A DNA stretch of 64,000 nucleotides, from positions 558,001 through 622,000 of the forward strand of contig CBDAPN010000031.1 in the NCBI GenBank assembly GCA_965198415.1. Reading direction: 5' to 3'. The stretch comes from Endozoicomonas sp965198415. GTDB taxonomy: Bacteria > Pseudomonadota > Gammaproteobacteria > Pseudomonadales > Endozoicomonadaceae. Both the position numbers and the translations under genes were made by a program. Positions 9,457-18,915 of this stretch are shown piece by piece. The first letter of the stretch is position 1. Each line of letters opens with the position of its first letter. The notes under the pieces were generated by a model. That model was given only the letters and a program-made list of their open reading frames with translations, was not told the DNA's origin and made no database searches.

Positions 9457-10164
9457 ATGAGTGGAAATAATCCACAAACCGGAAGCAACAAACGACTACG
9501 GGAATCTGTCTCGGCAACACTGGATGGCTATTCCAGCGAGATGGAACTACAACGAGTGCTTGCCGGGGTGCAAAAGGATGATGAGCTTCGCTCGCTGGCG
9601 GGGCGTTATCAGCTTATCGGGGATGCCATTCGCGGGCAGGTGAATCCCTATGCTAACGTTGATATTTCCAAAAGTGTCATGTCCGCCATTGATAACGATG
9701 AGCAAGATTCTGCTTCGGTTGTTCAGCCCTCTGATGGCGAGGAACAAAAGGTTGTCAATAACATCGGTAATGTCAGCACTATTGAAAAATTCTGGGCCTC
9801 GTTAGGCAAAGTTGCTCTGGCCGCCTCAGTGGCCTTTGCAGTGATTATCGGGGTTCGTACCAGTAACCATTCACCGGACGTTCAGGTAATCGCAGTAAAC
9901 GAACCGTCAACACTGACTCAGCCTGTACAGTTGGCGCAAAATGGTTACCACGGTTATGGTGCAGCCAGTATTCGTGCCGGTTACAACTCAAAATCACACG
10001 ACAGTATTACGCCAGAGCAGCTGGCCTACGCCCAAAGTCTTGCGGATCGGGCGACTCGTGAACGGTTCCATGCCTACGCCCTTCAGCATGCTGAGCTTAC
10101 TGCTATGAGCCGTGGTCAGAGTGTTCTTTCCTTTGCCAGACTGACGAGTTTTGATAATCAATAA
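9457..10164 (+). CDS. rseA: Anti-sigma-E factor RseA/MucA
   Basis: A protein of 235 residues from the ATG at 9457; an in-frame GTG 30 bases upstream is less likely. The N-terminal cytoplasmic domain (LRESVSATLDGYSSEMELQRVL) is the RseA/MucA sigma-binding fold. A single membrane segment follows near residue 118 (VALAASVAFAVIIGV), then a periplasmic tail. DegS- and RseP-type proteases cut such proteins to release sigma-E during envelope stress. It sits between rpoE and rseB, with only 4 bases before rseB. Confidence 0.92.
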   Translation: MSGNNPQTGSNKRLRESVSATLDGYSSEMELQRVLAGVQKDDELRSLAGRYQLIGDAIRGQVNPYANVDISKSVMSAIDNDEQDSASVVQPSDGEEQKVVNNIGNVSTIEKFWASLGKVALAASVAFAVIIGVRTSNHSPDVQVIAVNEPSTLTQPVQLAQNGYHGYGAASIRAGYNSKSHDSITPEQLAYAQSLADRATRERFHAYALQHAELTAMSRGQSVLSFARLTSFDNQ

Positions 10165-10168
10165 TCCT

Positions 10169-11155
10169 ATGAAACGCATACCATCAATTCTCTCAATATT
10201 ACTAGGTGTCCTGCTAACCACGGTTTTGCGCGCTGAATCGGTACAGGATGCTAATGATCTTCTGCAGAGCATGGTTCAGTCGTCCAAAAACTCGAACTAC
10301 AAGGGCGAGTTTGTTTATCAGCAGGGTGCTCACCTTGAAACCATGAGCATCATGCACCAGCCTGCAAGCGAAGACAGCGTTGAAAAAGAGCGCATTGTCT
10401 ACCTTGATGGTGCACCAAGAGAAGTACTGCGGATTGGCAATGAACTTTTCTACTCAAGCTACAACGAAGGCGTTACCCGATTCCAACACGGCTCATTGAT
10501 TCCGGTGGTAGGGAGGCTTCAGAGTGGAATTTCCAGCGCCCTTTATGAGCTTAAAACTGTGGGTCTTGACCGGGTCGCCGGGCGAGAAGCGATACTATTG
10601 CTGGTTTTGCCCAAAGATCGGTTTCGCTACGGTTATCAGTTATGGCTCGATCGCAAGTCCTCATTGTTGCTGAAATCAGTCATGCTCGATGATCAGGGCA
10701 AAGTTATTGAACGCCTGCAGTTCACTGCTTTGGATACCGCTCCACTGTCCGTGGACTCACTAAAACTGCTCTCACATAAGCCTGCTGTCGTAAATGAAAC
10801 CATCACTCTTGATACCCAAGCAGAGCAGCCCAATGCACCATTAGATTGGGAAACCGGCTGGTTGCCGGAAGGTTTTGTGCTGCAAAACAGAAGTGTTCGA
10901 CCATCACCGATCAGTCAGCATGAGGTCGACGCACTGGTATTTTCCGATGGTATCGCCAGTTTTTCAGTGTTTGTTGAGCTTGATGATACCCGGGTATTAA
11001 GTCAGGCATCTGAAAAAATTGGCGCGCTTTCGGCAGTCTCAAAAATTTATCGGGAAGGTGAGCGGTACTTTCATGTTACGGTGGTTGGTGATGTGCCACT
11101 GAGTACCGCAGAGCGTGTGGCGGTGTCTGTCAGGCCGTTGAAAGTCAGCCCATGA
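10169..11155 (+). CDS. rseB: Sigma-E regulatory protein RseB/MucB
   Basis: A protein of 328 residues from the ATG at 10169, with a signal peptide (MKRIPSILSILLGVLLTTVLRA) predicted to be cleaved before ESVQDAN. The mature part shows the MucB/RseB pattern: the NYKGEFVYQQGAHLETMSI lipoprotein-sensor-like domain and a C-terminal domain with LDWETGWLPEGFVL. RseB acts in the periplasm, binds RseA, and shields it from DegS until mislocalised lipoproteins or LPS release it. It is co-transcribed with rseA. Confidence 0.93.
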   Translation: MKRIPSILSILLGVLLTTVLRAESVQDANDLLQSMVQSSKNSNYKGEFVYQQGAHLETMSIMHQPASEDSVEKERIVYLDGAPREVLRIGNELFYSSYNEGVTRFQHGSLIPVVGRLQSGISSALYELKTVGLDRVAGREAILLLVLPKDRFRYGYQLWLDRKSSLLLKSVMLDDQGKVIERLQFTALDTAPLSVDSLKLLSHKPAVVNETITLDTQAEQPNAPLDWETGWLPEGFVLQNRSVRPSPISQHEVDALVFSDGIASFSVFVELDDTRVLSQASEKIGALSAVSKIYREGERYFHVTVVGDVPLSTAERVAVSVRPLKVSP

Positions 11156-11245
11156 TAGATGTAAGCATCCGGTAATTTTTCTAGACTTTGTTATTAAATT
11201 TTTTTCTATTATTGCTTTTCCGATATATATCAGGTTCCCGGAAAT

Positions 11246-11728
11246 ATGGTGCAAGAGCAAGGATGGGTCATTGCTGTTGAAGAAGGTTTTGTCTGGGTCG
11301 AAACCAGCAAACGCTCTGGGTGTTCTGACTGCAGTACTCAGTGTGGTCAGCACCTCTTAGAGCAGTACCACCCTGGCGGTTCAATTTCCTACATTCGTGC
11401 GTCGAGCCCTTGGGCTTTACGTGAAGGTGATCGGGTTGTTGTTGGTGTTCAGGAAGGTTCACTGTTAAGGGCTTCTTTTTTAATTTATCTCTTTCCTCTT
11501 CTTCTTATGATGGCTGGGATGTGGCTAACTGCTACCGCCGGTCTTGATGACTTGTGGCTATTACTTGGTGCCGGCTTTGGTTTGTTGTGTGGCTTTTTAT
11601 TTGTGCGGTTTGCAGGAAAAAAAAGGTCAACTGATATATGTCCCGTTGAAGTGGTTAAGGTTTTACCGGGCGAAGGCGCGTCCTCCCTGGCAAAGAACGA
11701 TGAACGCCAAGACTTTTTTCACCACTGA
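11246..11728 (+). CDS. rseC: SoxR-reducing/sigma-E modulator RseC/MucC
   Basis: A membrane protein of 160 residues starting MVQEQGWVIAVEEGFVWVET. It carries the family cysteine cluster CSDCSTQCGQHLLEQ and two membrane segments (ASFLIYLFPLLLMMAGMWL and LWLLLGAGFGLLCGFLFVRF). RseC-like proteins modulate sigma-E activity and, as RsxC partners, SoxR reduction. The position between rseB and the mucD protease gene matches the Pseudomonas algU-mucABCD layout. Confidence 0.88.
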   Translation: MVQEQGWVIAVEEGFVWVETSKRSGCSDCSTQCGQHLLEQYHPGGSISYIRASSPWALREGDRVVVGVQEGSLLRASFLIYLFPLLLMMAGMWLTATAGLDDLWLLLGAGFGLLCGFLFVRFAGKKRSTDICPVEVVKVLPGEGASSLAKNDERQDFFHH

Positions 11729-11763
11729 ATATTTTTCTGCTGACTATTGGAGTAATCCTGTTT

Positions 11764-13215
11764 ATGGCTAGAGTAATATTTCGCTTGCCAACTCTCCTGC
11801 AAAGGTCATTGTACAGTGTCGGGTTATCCCTTTTTCTGATACAGGCATTGTTGATCAACTCCGCCCATGCCGAGTCCCGATTACCGGACTTTTCCAGCTT
11901 GTTTGAACAGGCTTCTCCTGCGGTGGTCAACATAAGCACCCTCTCCAAGCCGGGTACGGGTGGGCAGATACTTGGCCCGGGTGGTGAAGAACTACCGGAA
12001 ATATTTCGCCGATACTTCGGTATTCCTTTGCCCGGCGAGGGCGAGGGAGGGCGCCCGCAGCCTTTGTCCCTAGGGTCGGGTTTTATCATTTCAGCCGATG
12101 GCTACATCCTGACGAATAACCACGTCATTGAAGGCGCTGATGAGATCATTGTCAGGCTCAGTGACCGCAGTGAAAGGCAGGCAGAGTTGGTCGGTGCTGA
12201 TGAACGTTCGGATCTCGCTCTGTTAAAAATTAAAAGCGACCGGCGTCTACCGGTAGTAAAGTTTGGTGACTCACAAAAAATTAAACCAGGGCAATGGGTT
12301 GCGGCCATCGGCTCACCTTTTAACTTTGAGTACTCCATAACTAAAGGGATTGTCAGTGCTTTAAACCGCAGCCTACCTAGTGACTCCTACGTTCCTTTTA
12401 TTCAAACCGACGTGCCTATCAACCCCGGTAATTCCGGTGGCCCACTGTTCAACATGGATGGTGAAGTCATTGGTATTAACTCACAGATTTTCACCCGCTC
12501 TGGTGGTTTTATGGGGCTGTCATTTGCGATTCCGGTTGATCACGTGCTCTGGGCGGTGGAGCAGCTGAAAGAAAAAGGCTACGTTACCCGCGGCTGGCTG
12601 GGGCTTGCCATTCAGGATGTGGATCGGGATCTGGCTGAATCTTTCGGCCTCGAACGACCGATGGGAGCTCTGATCAGTCAGATAGTACCGGGAGGCCCTG
12701 CTGACAAAGCCAAGCTGCAACCCGGGGATATCATTGTCCGTTTTGATGATCGTACTATCTCCAGTTCCGGTGTTCTGCCCATGTCCGTTGGGGTGGTCAA
12801 GCCCGGTGAAAAGGCTGAGGTGGAGTATATTCGCAATGGTAAGCGCAAAAAGGTGGTTTTGAAGGTGGGTCAACTGCCCGATGAACACAGAGAGATGGAA
12901 AGGGGCGCTGCAAAACAGCTCACCGAAAAAAACCCTCTGGGTGTTCAGGTGGCTGAGCTGGATGATAACTACCGCAGTAAGTTGCGCCTTGATGAAGACG
13001 TTCAGGGATTGGTGGTGATCAGCGTCAACCGTGGTGCCGCCCGCTCTATTGGCTTACGTCAGGGTGATGTGATTACCGACTTGAATAACCGCACGGTAAC
13101 AACGGTAGCTGAGTTTAAAAAAGTCGTTGCGAAGCTGCCGCGCAATCGCTCAATTTCCATGCGCGTCATTCGCGGTGGAAATCCGGGTTACATTACCTTC
13201 CGTCTGCAGGAGTAG
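11764..13215 (+). CDS. mucD: Do-family periplasmic serine protease MucD/DegP
   Basis: A protein of 483 residues. A signal peptide (about residues 1-37, ending SAHA) is followed by the trypsin-like domain with the catalytic triad His in ILTNNHVIEG, Asp in RSDLALLKI and Ser in NPGNSGGPLF. Two PDZ domains follow: the first near GPADKAKLQPGDIIVRFDDR and the second near SIGLRQGDVITDLNNR. It degrades misfolded envelope proteins and thereby damps sigma-E activation. It is the last gene of the sigma-E operon. A structured intergenic region and a terminator come before lepA. Confidence 0.95.
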   Translation: MARVIFRLPTLLQRSLYSVGLSLFLIQALLINSAHAESRLPDFSSLFEQASPAVVNISTLSKPGTGGQILGPGGEELPEIFRRYFGIPLPGEGEGGRPQPLSLGSGFIISADGYILTNNHVIEGADEIIVRLSDRSERQAELVGADERSDLALLKIKSDRRLPVVKFGDSQKIKPGQWVAAIGSPFNFEYSITKGIVSALNRSLPSDSYVPFIQTDVPINPGNSGGPLFNMDGEVIGINSQIFTRSGGFMGLSFAIPVDHVLWAVEQLKEKGYVTRGWLGLAIQDVDRDLAESFGLERPMGALISQIVPGGPADKAKLQPGDIIVRFDDRTISSSGVLPMSVGVVKPGEKAEVEYIRNGKRKKVVLKVGQLPDEHREMERGAAKQLTEKNPLGVQVAELDDNYRSKLRLDEDVQGLVVISVNRGAARSIGLRQGDVITDLNNRTVTTVAEFKKVVAKLPRNRSISMRVIRGGNPGYITFRLQE

Positions 13216-13255
13216 CTTATCTGGCTAAATCAGTCTTTTTGCAGGCTAGGTTCTG

Positions 13256-13284
13256 GCACAGTACACGAGCATGGAGTACTGTGC
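13256..13284. repeat. Perfect 9-bp inverted repeat downstream of mucD
   Basis: GCACAGTAC (13256-13264) and GTACTGTGC (13276-13284) can form a hairpin with an 11-base loop. No T-run follows, so it is not a simple intrinsic terminator. It may stabilise the 3' end of the mucD transcript or be a protein site. Confidence 0.5.
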
Positions 13285-13315
13285 TTACATGTTATAGAAT
13301 ACCCAGCAATTATTC

Positions 13316-13380
13316 TTGGCAGATCAGTTAATGCTATCCATTGTTCGGGGGTGTTAAGTAATGACCACTTGATCTGCCAA
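13316..13380. repeat. Perfect 11-bp inverted repeat with 43-base centre
   Basis: TTGGCAGATCA (13316-13326) is mirrored by TGATCTGCCAA (13370-13380). The arms enclose 43 bases that contain no gene. It lies between the mucD hairpin and the lepA-proximal terminator, so the whole 230-base gap is highly structured. Candidates are the ends of a small palindromic element or a long-range RNA stem. Confidence 0.5.
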
Positions 13381-13390
13381 TCAAGACAGT

Positions 13391-13420
13391 CCCCGCCCTT
13401 GCGGGGATAATTTTTTTTGT
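13391..13420 (+). terminator. Rho-independent terminator before lepA
   Basis: The stem CCCCGC / GCGGGG with loop CCTT is followed by ATAATTTTTTTT. It ends about 25 bases before the lepA start. It should separate the sigma-E operon from lepA, unless lepA is transcribed from a promoter overlapping this site. Confidence 0.8.
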
Positions 13421-13444
13421 GATGATTTTACAGTAGATTCTATC

Positions 13445-15244
13445 GTGAGCGATCAAAGCCATATCAGGAACTTTTCAATTATTGCCCATATTGACCATGG
13501 CAAGTCGACCTTGGCAGACCGGTTTATTCAAACCTGTGGTGGGCTCAGCGATCGTGAAATGCAGGCTCAGGTTCTTGACTCCATGGAGCTTGAGCGAGAG
13601 CGTGGAATCACCATCAAAGCACAAAGTGTGACGCTGGATTATCAGGCCAAAAATGGTGAAACCTACCAGTTAAACTTCATTGATACCCCGGGTCATGTGG
13701 ACTTCACCTATGAAGTGTCCCGCTCCTTGGCGGCCTGTGAAGGTGCTTTATTGGTGGTTGATGCGGCTCAGGGTGTTGAGGCGCAGTCGGTGGCTAACTG
13801 CTACACCGCCATTGAGCAGGGGCTCGAAGTGATGCCGGTGCTGAACAAAATGGATCTGCCTCAGGCTGAACCGGATCGGGTGGCACAGGAAATTGAAGAA
13901 ATTATCGGTATTGATGCGACAGACGCCGTTCGTTGTTCGGCAAAAAGCGGCCTTGCCATTGATGAAGTGCTTGAGCGTCTGGTGACAACCGTTCCGGCTC
14001 CGGAAGGTGATTCAGGCGCAGCACTGCAGGCACTGATTATCGATTCTTGGTTTGATAACTACCTAGGGGTTGTCTCCTTAGTACGGGTCAAAAACGGCAC
14101 CCTGAAAAAGGGCGAGAAAATTATCATTAAATCGACGGAGCAAGCCCATGTTGTCGATAACGTCGGTATTTTTACGCCCAAAAGAACGCCCACCGGTATT
14201 CTTAAAGCCGGTGAAGTGGGTTATGTGGTGGCCGGTATCAAAGACATTCACGGCGCCCCGGTCGGAGATACGCTGACCCACTTTAAAACCCGGGAAACCC
14301 AAGCTCTGCCAGGCTTCCAACAGGTGAAGCCGCAGGTTTATGCCGGTCTGTTTCCGGTCAGCTCCGACGACTTTGAAGACTTTCGTGACGCCTTGGAGAA
14401 ACTGAGCCTAAACGACGCCTCTCTTTTTTATGAGCCAGAAAGCAGCGACGCTTTGGGCTTTGGTTTTCGTTGCGGCTTTCTTGGCATGCTGCACATGGAA
14501 ATTATTCAGGAGCGCCTTGAACGGGAATATAATCTTGATCTGATCACCACAGCGCCTACAGTTATCTACCAGTGTGAAATGAAAAACGGCGATATTGTCG
14601 AGGTGGACAACCCGTCACGCCTGCCCGACCCGGCCGGTATCAGTGAGATCCTTGAGCCGATTTCCAGAGCCAGCATTTTGGTGCCGCAGGAGTATCTGGG
14701 TAATGTAATTTCACTCTGTGTTGAAAAACGTGGTGTTCAGAAAGATATGCAGTTCACCGGTGGTCAGGTGTCGTTGACTTACGACATCCCCATGAACGAG
14801 GTGGTGTTGGACTTTTTTGATAGACTCAAATCCGTCAGCCGCGGCTTCGCATCCCTTGACTACACCTTTGACCGCTTTGAAGCAGCCAAAATGGTGCGGG
14901 TAGATATCCTGATCAACGGAGAAAAAGTCGACGCCCTTGCGGTGATTGTCCATAAAGATCATTCGGTCTCCCGGGGGCGGTTATTGACGGAAAAAATGAA
15001 AGAGATCATCCCCCGGCAGATGTTCGATGTGGCCATTCAGGCAGCCATTGGTGGTCAAGTTATTGCCCGCACAACGGTAAAAGCGCTGCGTAAAAACGTC
15101 ACTGCAAAATGTTATGGCGGGGACGTCAGTCGTAAACGCAAGCTGCTGGAGAAACAAAAGGCCGGTAAAAAGCGCATGAAACAAGTTGGGCGGGTAGAAA
15201 TTCCCCAAGAAGCGTTCCTTGCGGTACTGAAGGTCGATAAGTAA
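13445..15244 (+). CDS. lepA: Elongation factor 4 (LepA)
   Basis: A translational GTPase of 599 residues, standard length. The GTP-binding motifs are G1 AHIDHGKST, G3 DTPGH and G4 NKMD. The C-terminal LepA-specific domain has GGDVSRKRKLLEKQK. The start is GTG at 13445, which gives the usual N-terminus (SHIRNFSIIAHIDHGK). The ribosome site is weak and a terminator hairpin lies just upstream. The protein acts on stalled or mis-translocated ribosomes. The linkage lepA-lepB-rnc-era-recO is conserved in gammaproteobacteria. Confidence 0.98.
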   Translation: MSDQSHIRNFSIIAHIDHGKSTLADRFIQTCGGLSDREMQAQVLDSMELERERGITIKAQSVTLDYQAKNGETYQLNFIDTPGHVDFTYEVSRSLAACEGALLVVDAAQGVEAQSVANCYTAIEQGLEVMPVLNKMDLPQAEPDRVAQEIEEIIGIDATDAVRCSAKSGLAIDEVLERLVTTVPAPEGDSGAALQALIIDSWFDNYLGVVSLVRVKNGTLKKGEKIIIKSTEQAHVVDNVGIFTPKRTPTGILKAGEVGYVVAGIKDIHGAPVGDTLTHFKTRETQALPGFQQVKPQVYAGLFPVSSDDFEDFRDALEKLSLNDASLFYEPESSDALGFGFRCGFLGMLHMEIIQERLEREYNLDLITTAPTVIYQCEMKNGDIVEVDNPSRLPDPAGISEILEPISRASILVPQEYLGNVISLCVEKRGVQKDMQFTGGQVSLTYDIPMNEVVLDFFDRLKSVSRGFASLDYTFDRFEAAKMVRVDILINGEKVDALAVIVHKDHSVSRGRLLTEKMKEIIPRQMFDVAIQAAIGGQVIARTTVKALRKNVTAKCYGGDVSRKRKLLEKQKAGKKRMKQVGRVEIPQEAFLAVLKVDK

Positions 15245-15337
15245 CCAGTGCTTGTTTGGTAAAATTCATTACTGCCTAACCAGCAGTTTCACTATTGGCT
15301 TCAGGCTTGACTAAACAGTTTAAGAGAAAAAACAATC

Positions 15338-16147
15338 ATGGATTTTAACTTTCCACTGCTTTTGGTACTTGCGGTTTTTACAACAGGGGCCATCGCGCTG
15401 GTTGATCGAATTTTCTGGCTACCCAGAAGAAAGGCCGCAGTCGCTGCCACCGGTGAAGCTGAAGAAGACGGATTAACTACCAGTGAGCCAGTAAAAGAGC
15501 CGGCAATTGTTGAGACTTCCAGGTCCATCTTTCCGGTTTTACTTTTTGTTCTGGTCATTCGCTCGTTTTTATTTGAACCTTTTCAGATCCCCTCCGGCTC
15601 AATGATTCCCACCCTTGAGGTCGGCGATTTTATTCTGGTCAATAAATACAGCTACGGCCTGCGACTGCCGGTAACGGGCACCAAAATTCTGTCCATTGGT
15701 AATCCAGAGCGGGGTGATGTTATGGTGTTTAAACAGCCCGGCAACGAAAGCGTCAACTTTATCAAGCGGGTCATCGGCCTGCCTGGTGACGTTGTTCGGT
15801 ATTTCGGCAAACGACTGACTATCAACGGCAAGCCAGTGCCAGAAGAATTTGTGGCCCAGCTCAATGATACCCGCTCTACCTACCGGCTTTACAAAGAAGG
15901 CCCAAAAGGTAAGCAGTATGAGATTCGCAAAGAGCTGACCAGCAATGACTTCAGGGCTGAGGGCGAGTGGGTGGTTCCCAAAGGCATGTACTTTGTTATG
16001 GGGGATAACCGTGATCGCAGTAATGACAGTCGCTACTGGGGCTTCGTACCGGAAGAGAACGTAGTTGGTAAGGCCGTTTATATCTGGATGTTCTGGCCTA
16101 GCTGGACGCAATTACCGGGCTTTAAAAACAATGGAGTAATTCACTAA
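15338..16147 (+). CDS. lepB: Signal peptidase I LepB
   Basis: An inner-membrane protease of 269 residues. An N-terminal membrane segment (LLLVLAVFTTGAIALV) and a second one near residue 70 anchor it. Catalytic Ser lies in PSGSMIPTL and catalytic Lys in NFIKRVIGLPGD, with box E GDNRDRSNDSRYWG. It removes signal peptides from exported proteins. It is followed by a small DUF4845 gene and rnc, the usual order. Confidence 0.97.
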   Translation: MDFNFPLLLVLAVFTTGAIALVDRIFWLPRRKAAVAATGEAEEDGLTTSEPVKEPAIVETSRSIFPVLLFVLVIRSFLFEPFQIPSGSMIPTLEVGDFILVNKYSYGLRLPVTGTKILSIGNPERGDVMVFKQPGNESVNFIKRVIGLPGDVVRYFGKRLTINGKPVPEEFVAQLNDTRSTYRLYKEGPKGKQYEIRKELTSNDFRAEGEWVVPKGMYFVMGDNRDRSNDSRYWGFVPEENVVGKAVYIWMFWPSWTQLPGFKNNGVIH

Positions 16148-16177
16148 CTCAACACAGGACACTGTGGAGAACACCTC

Positions 16178-16552
16178 ATGAATGGAATAAAAAGTAGACA
16201 GCAGGGTAGCGGAATATTGGGTTGGTTGTTCTTTTTGTTGGTTTTTGGATTAATACTGACCGTTGCGATTAAGGTGGTGCCGTTGTATCTGAGCGACCGC
16301 GCAGTGGCAGAGGTGGTGTCGTCCCTGAGTAACCGCTCTGGCTCAGCTACCGCAACCGTCGCTGACGTTCGATCCTGGATTAATAAAGGCTTGCAGCTGA
16401 ACAGGGTGGAGCTTAACCGTAATGAGGTTAAGGTGATGCGGGATTACGGTCCTGTCACCGTTCAGGTGAACTATGAGCGGCGGGTTCATTTATTTTATAA
16501 CATTGATCTTATCTTGACATTCAAACATAACTGGAAAGCTGGAACTGAGTGA
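16178..16552 (+). CDS. DUF4845 domain membrane protein
   Basis: A protein of 124 residues with one N-terminal membrane segment (GILGWLFFLLVFGLILTVAI) and a short periplasmic domain. Small DUF4845 proteins are characteristically found between lepB and rnc in gamma- and betaproteobacteria. Its function is not established. The stop codon overlaps the GTG start of rnc, so translation is coupled. Confidence 0.85.
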   Translation: MNGIKSRQQGSGILGWLFFLLVFGLILTVAIKVVPLYLSDRAVAEVVSSLSNRSGSATATVADVRSWINKGLQLNRVELNRNEVKVMRDYGPVTVQVNYERRVHLFYNIDLILTFKHNWKAGTE

Positions 16553-17235
16553 AAACGCATGAACGTGCCCGACTGCAAAGAAAACTGGGCTATGAATTTT
16601 CCGATCATCAATTGCTGTTGCTTGCCCTGACTCATCGCAGCTTTGGCAGCCGCAATAATGAAAGGTTAGAGTTCCTTGGTGACTCAATTGTTAATTTTGT
16701 GATTGCGCAAGCTCTCTACGAACGCTTCCCCGATGCCAAAGAAGGGCAGCTAAGTCGCCTGCGTGCCCGTATGGTTCGTGGAGCGACACTGGCGGAATTG
16801 GGGCGGGAGTTTGAGTTGGGAGATTTTCTTCGGCTCGGCTCCGGGGAGTTGAAAAGCGGTGGATTCCGCCGCGACTCCATTCTTGCTGACGCAGTTGAAG
16901 CCATCATTGGCGCCATCTACCTTGATGCCGGAATGGCGGTCTGCCATCAGTGCATTCACAGCTGGTTTGCCTCTCGTCTCAATAACCTGACAACATCGGA
17001 CGAGCAAAACAAAGACCCAAAAACCCGCCTGCAAGAGTATTTACAGGCCAGGCAACAGTCGTTGCCCAAATATCAGGTGACAGGCATTCAGGGTGAGGCC
17101 CATGACCAGCACTTCTGTGTCATCTGTAGTTTGGAAAGCCTGAGCGAACCCGCCAAAGGCGAAGGGTCGAGCCGTCGCGGTGCTGAGCAGCAGGCTGCTC
17201 GAAACGCACTGAAATTGCTTGGTGTAGAGCATTGA
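16549..17235 (+). CDS. rnc: Ribonuclease III
   Basis: A protein of 228 residues with the RNase III signature NERLEFLGDSIVNF, which holds metal-binding acidic residues. A second acidic cluster (DAVEAIIGAIYLDAG) and a C-terminal double-stranded RNA-binding domain (DPKTRLQEYLQ, then GSSRRGAEQQAARNALKLL) follow. It cleaves double-stranded RNA, including the rRNA precursor. The GTG start at 16549 overlaps the previous stop codon. Confidence 0.97.
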   Translation: MKTHERARLQRKLGYEFSDHQLLLLALTHRSFGSRNNERLEFLGDSIVNFVIAQALYERFPDAKEGQLSRLRARMVRGATLAELGREFELGDFLRLGSGELKSGGFRRDSILADAVEAIIGAIYLDAGMAVCHQCIHSWFASRLNNLTTSDEQNKDPKTRLQEYLQARQQSLPKYQVTGIQGEAHDQHFCVICSLESLSEPAKGEGSSRRGAEQQAARNALKLLGVEH

Positions 17236-17258
17236 GCCGGATATAAGAGTTGAAGCAG

Positions 17259-18209
17259 ATGACACCCGATGTAAACCAAAAAGAGCTGACTGCTCCCACC
17301 GAACCAAGCCCACACTGCGGCTACGTTGCCATTGTTGGTCGACCCAATGTGGGCAAATCAACGCTGCTGAACCACCTGATTGGGCAAAAACTGTCCATCA
17401 CCTCCCGGCGACCACAAACAACCCGACACCAGATTATTGGCATCAAAACCGAGCATGGCGTACAGACCGTTTTTGTCGACACCCCGGGCATGCACAAAGT
17501 GCAGAAAAAGGCCATCAACCGCTACATGAACAAAGCCGCCAGCAGTGCCCTTGCGGGGATAGACCTCATTATTTTAGTGGTAGACCGCCTAGCCTGGACC
17601 GAAGAAGATCAGATGGTTCTGGACAAAGTTAAAAATGCCCGCTGCCCGGTCATTCTGGCAGTTAACAAGGTGGATAAAATCAACGACAAAAGCCAGTTGA
17701 TTCCTCATCTGGAAACACTGGCCAACAAGCTGGACTTTCTTGAGGTGGTGCCGATTTCAGCGCAACACGGCCACAACCTCAAGCGGCTTGACGCCATGAT
17801 CGAACAGCAAATGCCCCAAGGCACGCACCACTTTCCCGAAGATCAGCTCACCGACCGCAGCTCACGATTTTTGGCAGCAGAGCTGGTGCGCGAAAAAGTG
17901 ATGCGTCAACTCGGTGATGAGCTGCCCTATGAAGTCACCGTCGAAATAGAAGAGTTTAAGCATGAAATGCGGCCAAAGGGTCCGCTGTTGACGATCAGCG
18001 CCCTGATACTGGTAGAAAGAGACGGTCAAAAAGCCATTGTGATTGGCGACCGGGGCGCCAGGTTGAAAAAAATCGGGCAAGAAGCCCGTAAAGACATGGA
18101 GCATATGTTCGACTCAAAAGTCATGCTGAATCTATGGGTCAAAGTCAAGGCGGGCTGGTCAGACGATGAGCGAGCCCTGAAAAGTCTGGGATATGACTAT
18201 AACCAGTGA
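17259..18209 (+). CDS. era: GTPase Era
   Basis: A protein of 316 residues from the ATG at 17259; an in-frame TTG 9 bases upstream sits directly on the AGAG ribosome site and is unlikely. The GTPase motifs are G1 GRPNVGKST, G3 DTPGMH and G4 NKVD. The C-terminal KH domain carries the motif VIGDRGARLKKIGQEAR. Era binds the 3' end of 16S rRNA and is needed for 30S maturation. Its 3' end overlaps recO by 17 bases. Confidence 0.97.
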   Translation: MTPDVNQKELTAPTEPSPHCGYVAIVGRPNVGKSTLLNHLIGQKLSITSRRPQTTRHQIIGIKTEHGVQTVFVDTPGMHKVQKKAINRYMNKAASSALAGIDLIILVVDRLAWTEEDQMVLDKVKNARCPVILAVNKVDKINDKSQLIPHLETLANKLDFLEVVPISAQHGHNLKRLDAMIEQQMPQGTHHFPEDQLTDRSSRFLAAELVREKVMRQLGDELPYEVTVEIEEFKHEMRPKGPLLTISALILVERDGQKAIVIGDRGARLKKIGQEARKDMEHMFDSKVMLNLWVKVKAGWSDDERALKSLGYDYNQ

Positions 18210-18915
18210 ATTCCACAAGGCCTGGCTGTTGCATCGGCGCCCCTACAAAGAGCGCTCTGTACTTGCTGATTTTTTAGTAGAAGACGTTGGTCGGGTGTCT
18301 GCGGTGGTTAGAGGCGTGCGACAATCCCGGTCTGGCTCAGCGTCGGTACTGCAACCTTTTCACTGCCTGCTGGTGCGCTGGAGAGGCCGGGGAGAGCTGA
18401 AAACACTGGTGGATCTAGAGCTGCAGCAACTCACCATGCTCACAGGTAAGCGCCTGTACTGCGGGTTTTACATTAACGAGCTGCTGATGCGCGCCATGAT
18501 CCCCGGTCAGCCGGTTGACGGGGTGACAAACTTATACTGTGCCGCATTGAACCACCTGAAATGCGATACCCCGATTGAGCCATTGCTACGCTCCTTTGAG
18601 CTGGATCTGCTGGAAATCTGTGGTTACGCCCCACCACTGCACTGGGATGCCAACAGTGGGCAGCCACTTCAGGCGGGGGCAATGTACCGTTATATCCCTG
18701 AGCACGGGCTGGTGGCAGCGCCGGCCCACATCAGCCGAGCGGAGCAAGCACACTGTTACTCTGGCGAACTGTTGCAAGCATTATCGGCGCGGGATTTTAG
18801 CAACAAGGCATACTACCCACAGTTCAAACGGCTGAGCCGACAGGCCATGCAACCACTGATTGGCGACCGGCCACTGAAAAGCAGAATGCTGTTTGCCAAC
18901 ATTGGAGTACGCTAA
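18193..18915 (+). CDS. recO: DNA repair protein RecO
   Basis: A protein of 240 residues. The N-terminal OB-fold opens AWLLHRRPYKERSVLADFLVEDVGRVSAVVRGVR, followed by the helical RecO domain (FYINELLMRAMIPGQP, LRSFELDLLEICGYAP). RecO loads RecA onto SSB-coated single-stranded DNA with RecR in gap repair. It starts inside the end of era. Confidence 0.95.
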   Translation: MTITSEFHKAWLLHRRPYKERSVLADFLVEDVGRVSAVVRGVRQSRSGSASVLQPFHCLLVRWRGRGELKTLVDLELQQLTMLTGKRLYCGFYINELLMRAMIPGQPVDGVTNLYCAALNHLKCDTPIEPLLRSFELDLLEICGYAPPLHWDANSGQPLQAGAMYRYIPEHGLVAAPAHISRAEQAHCYSGELLQALSARDFSNKAYYPQFKRLSRQAMQPLIGDRPLKSRMLFANIGVR

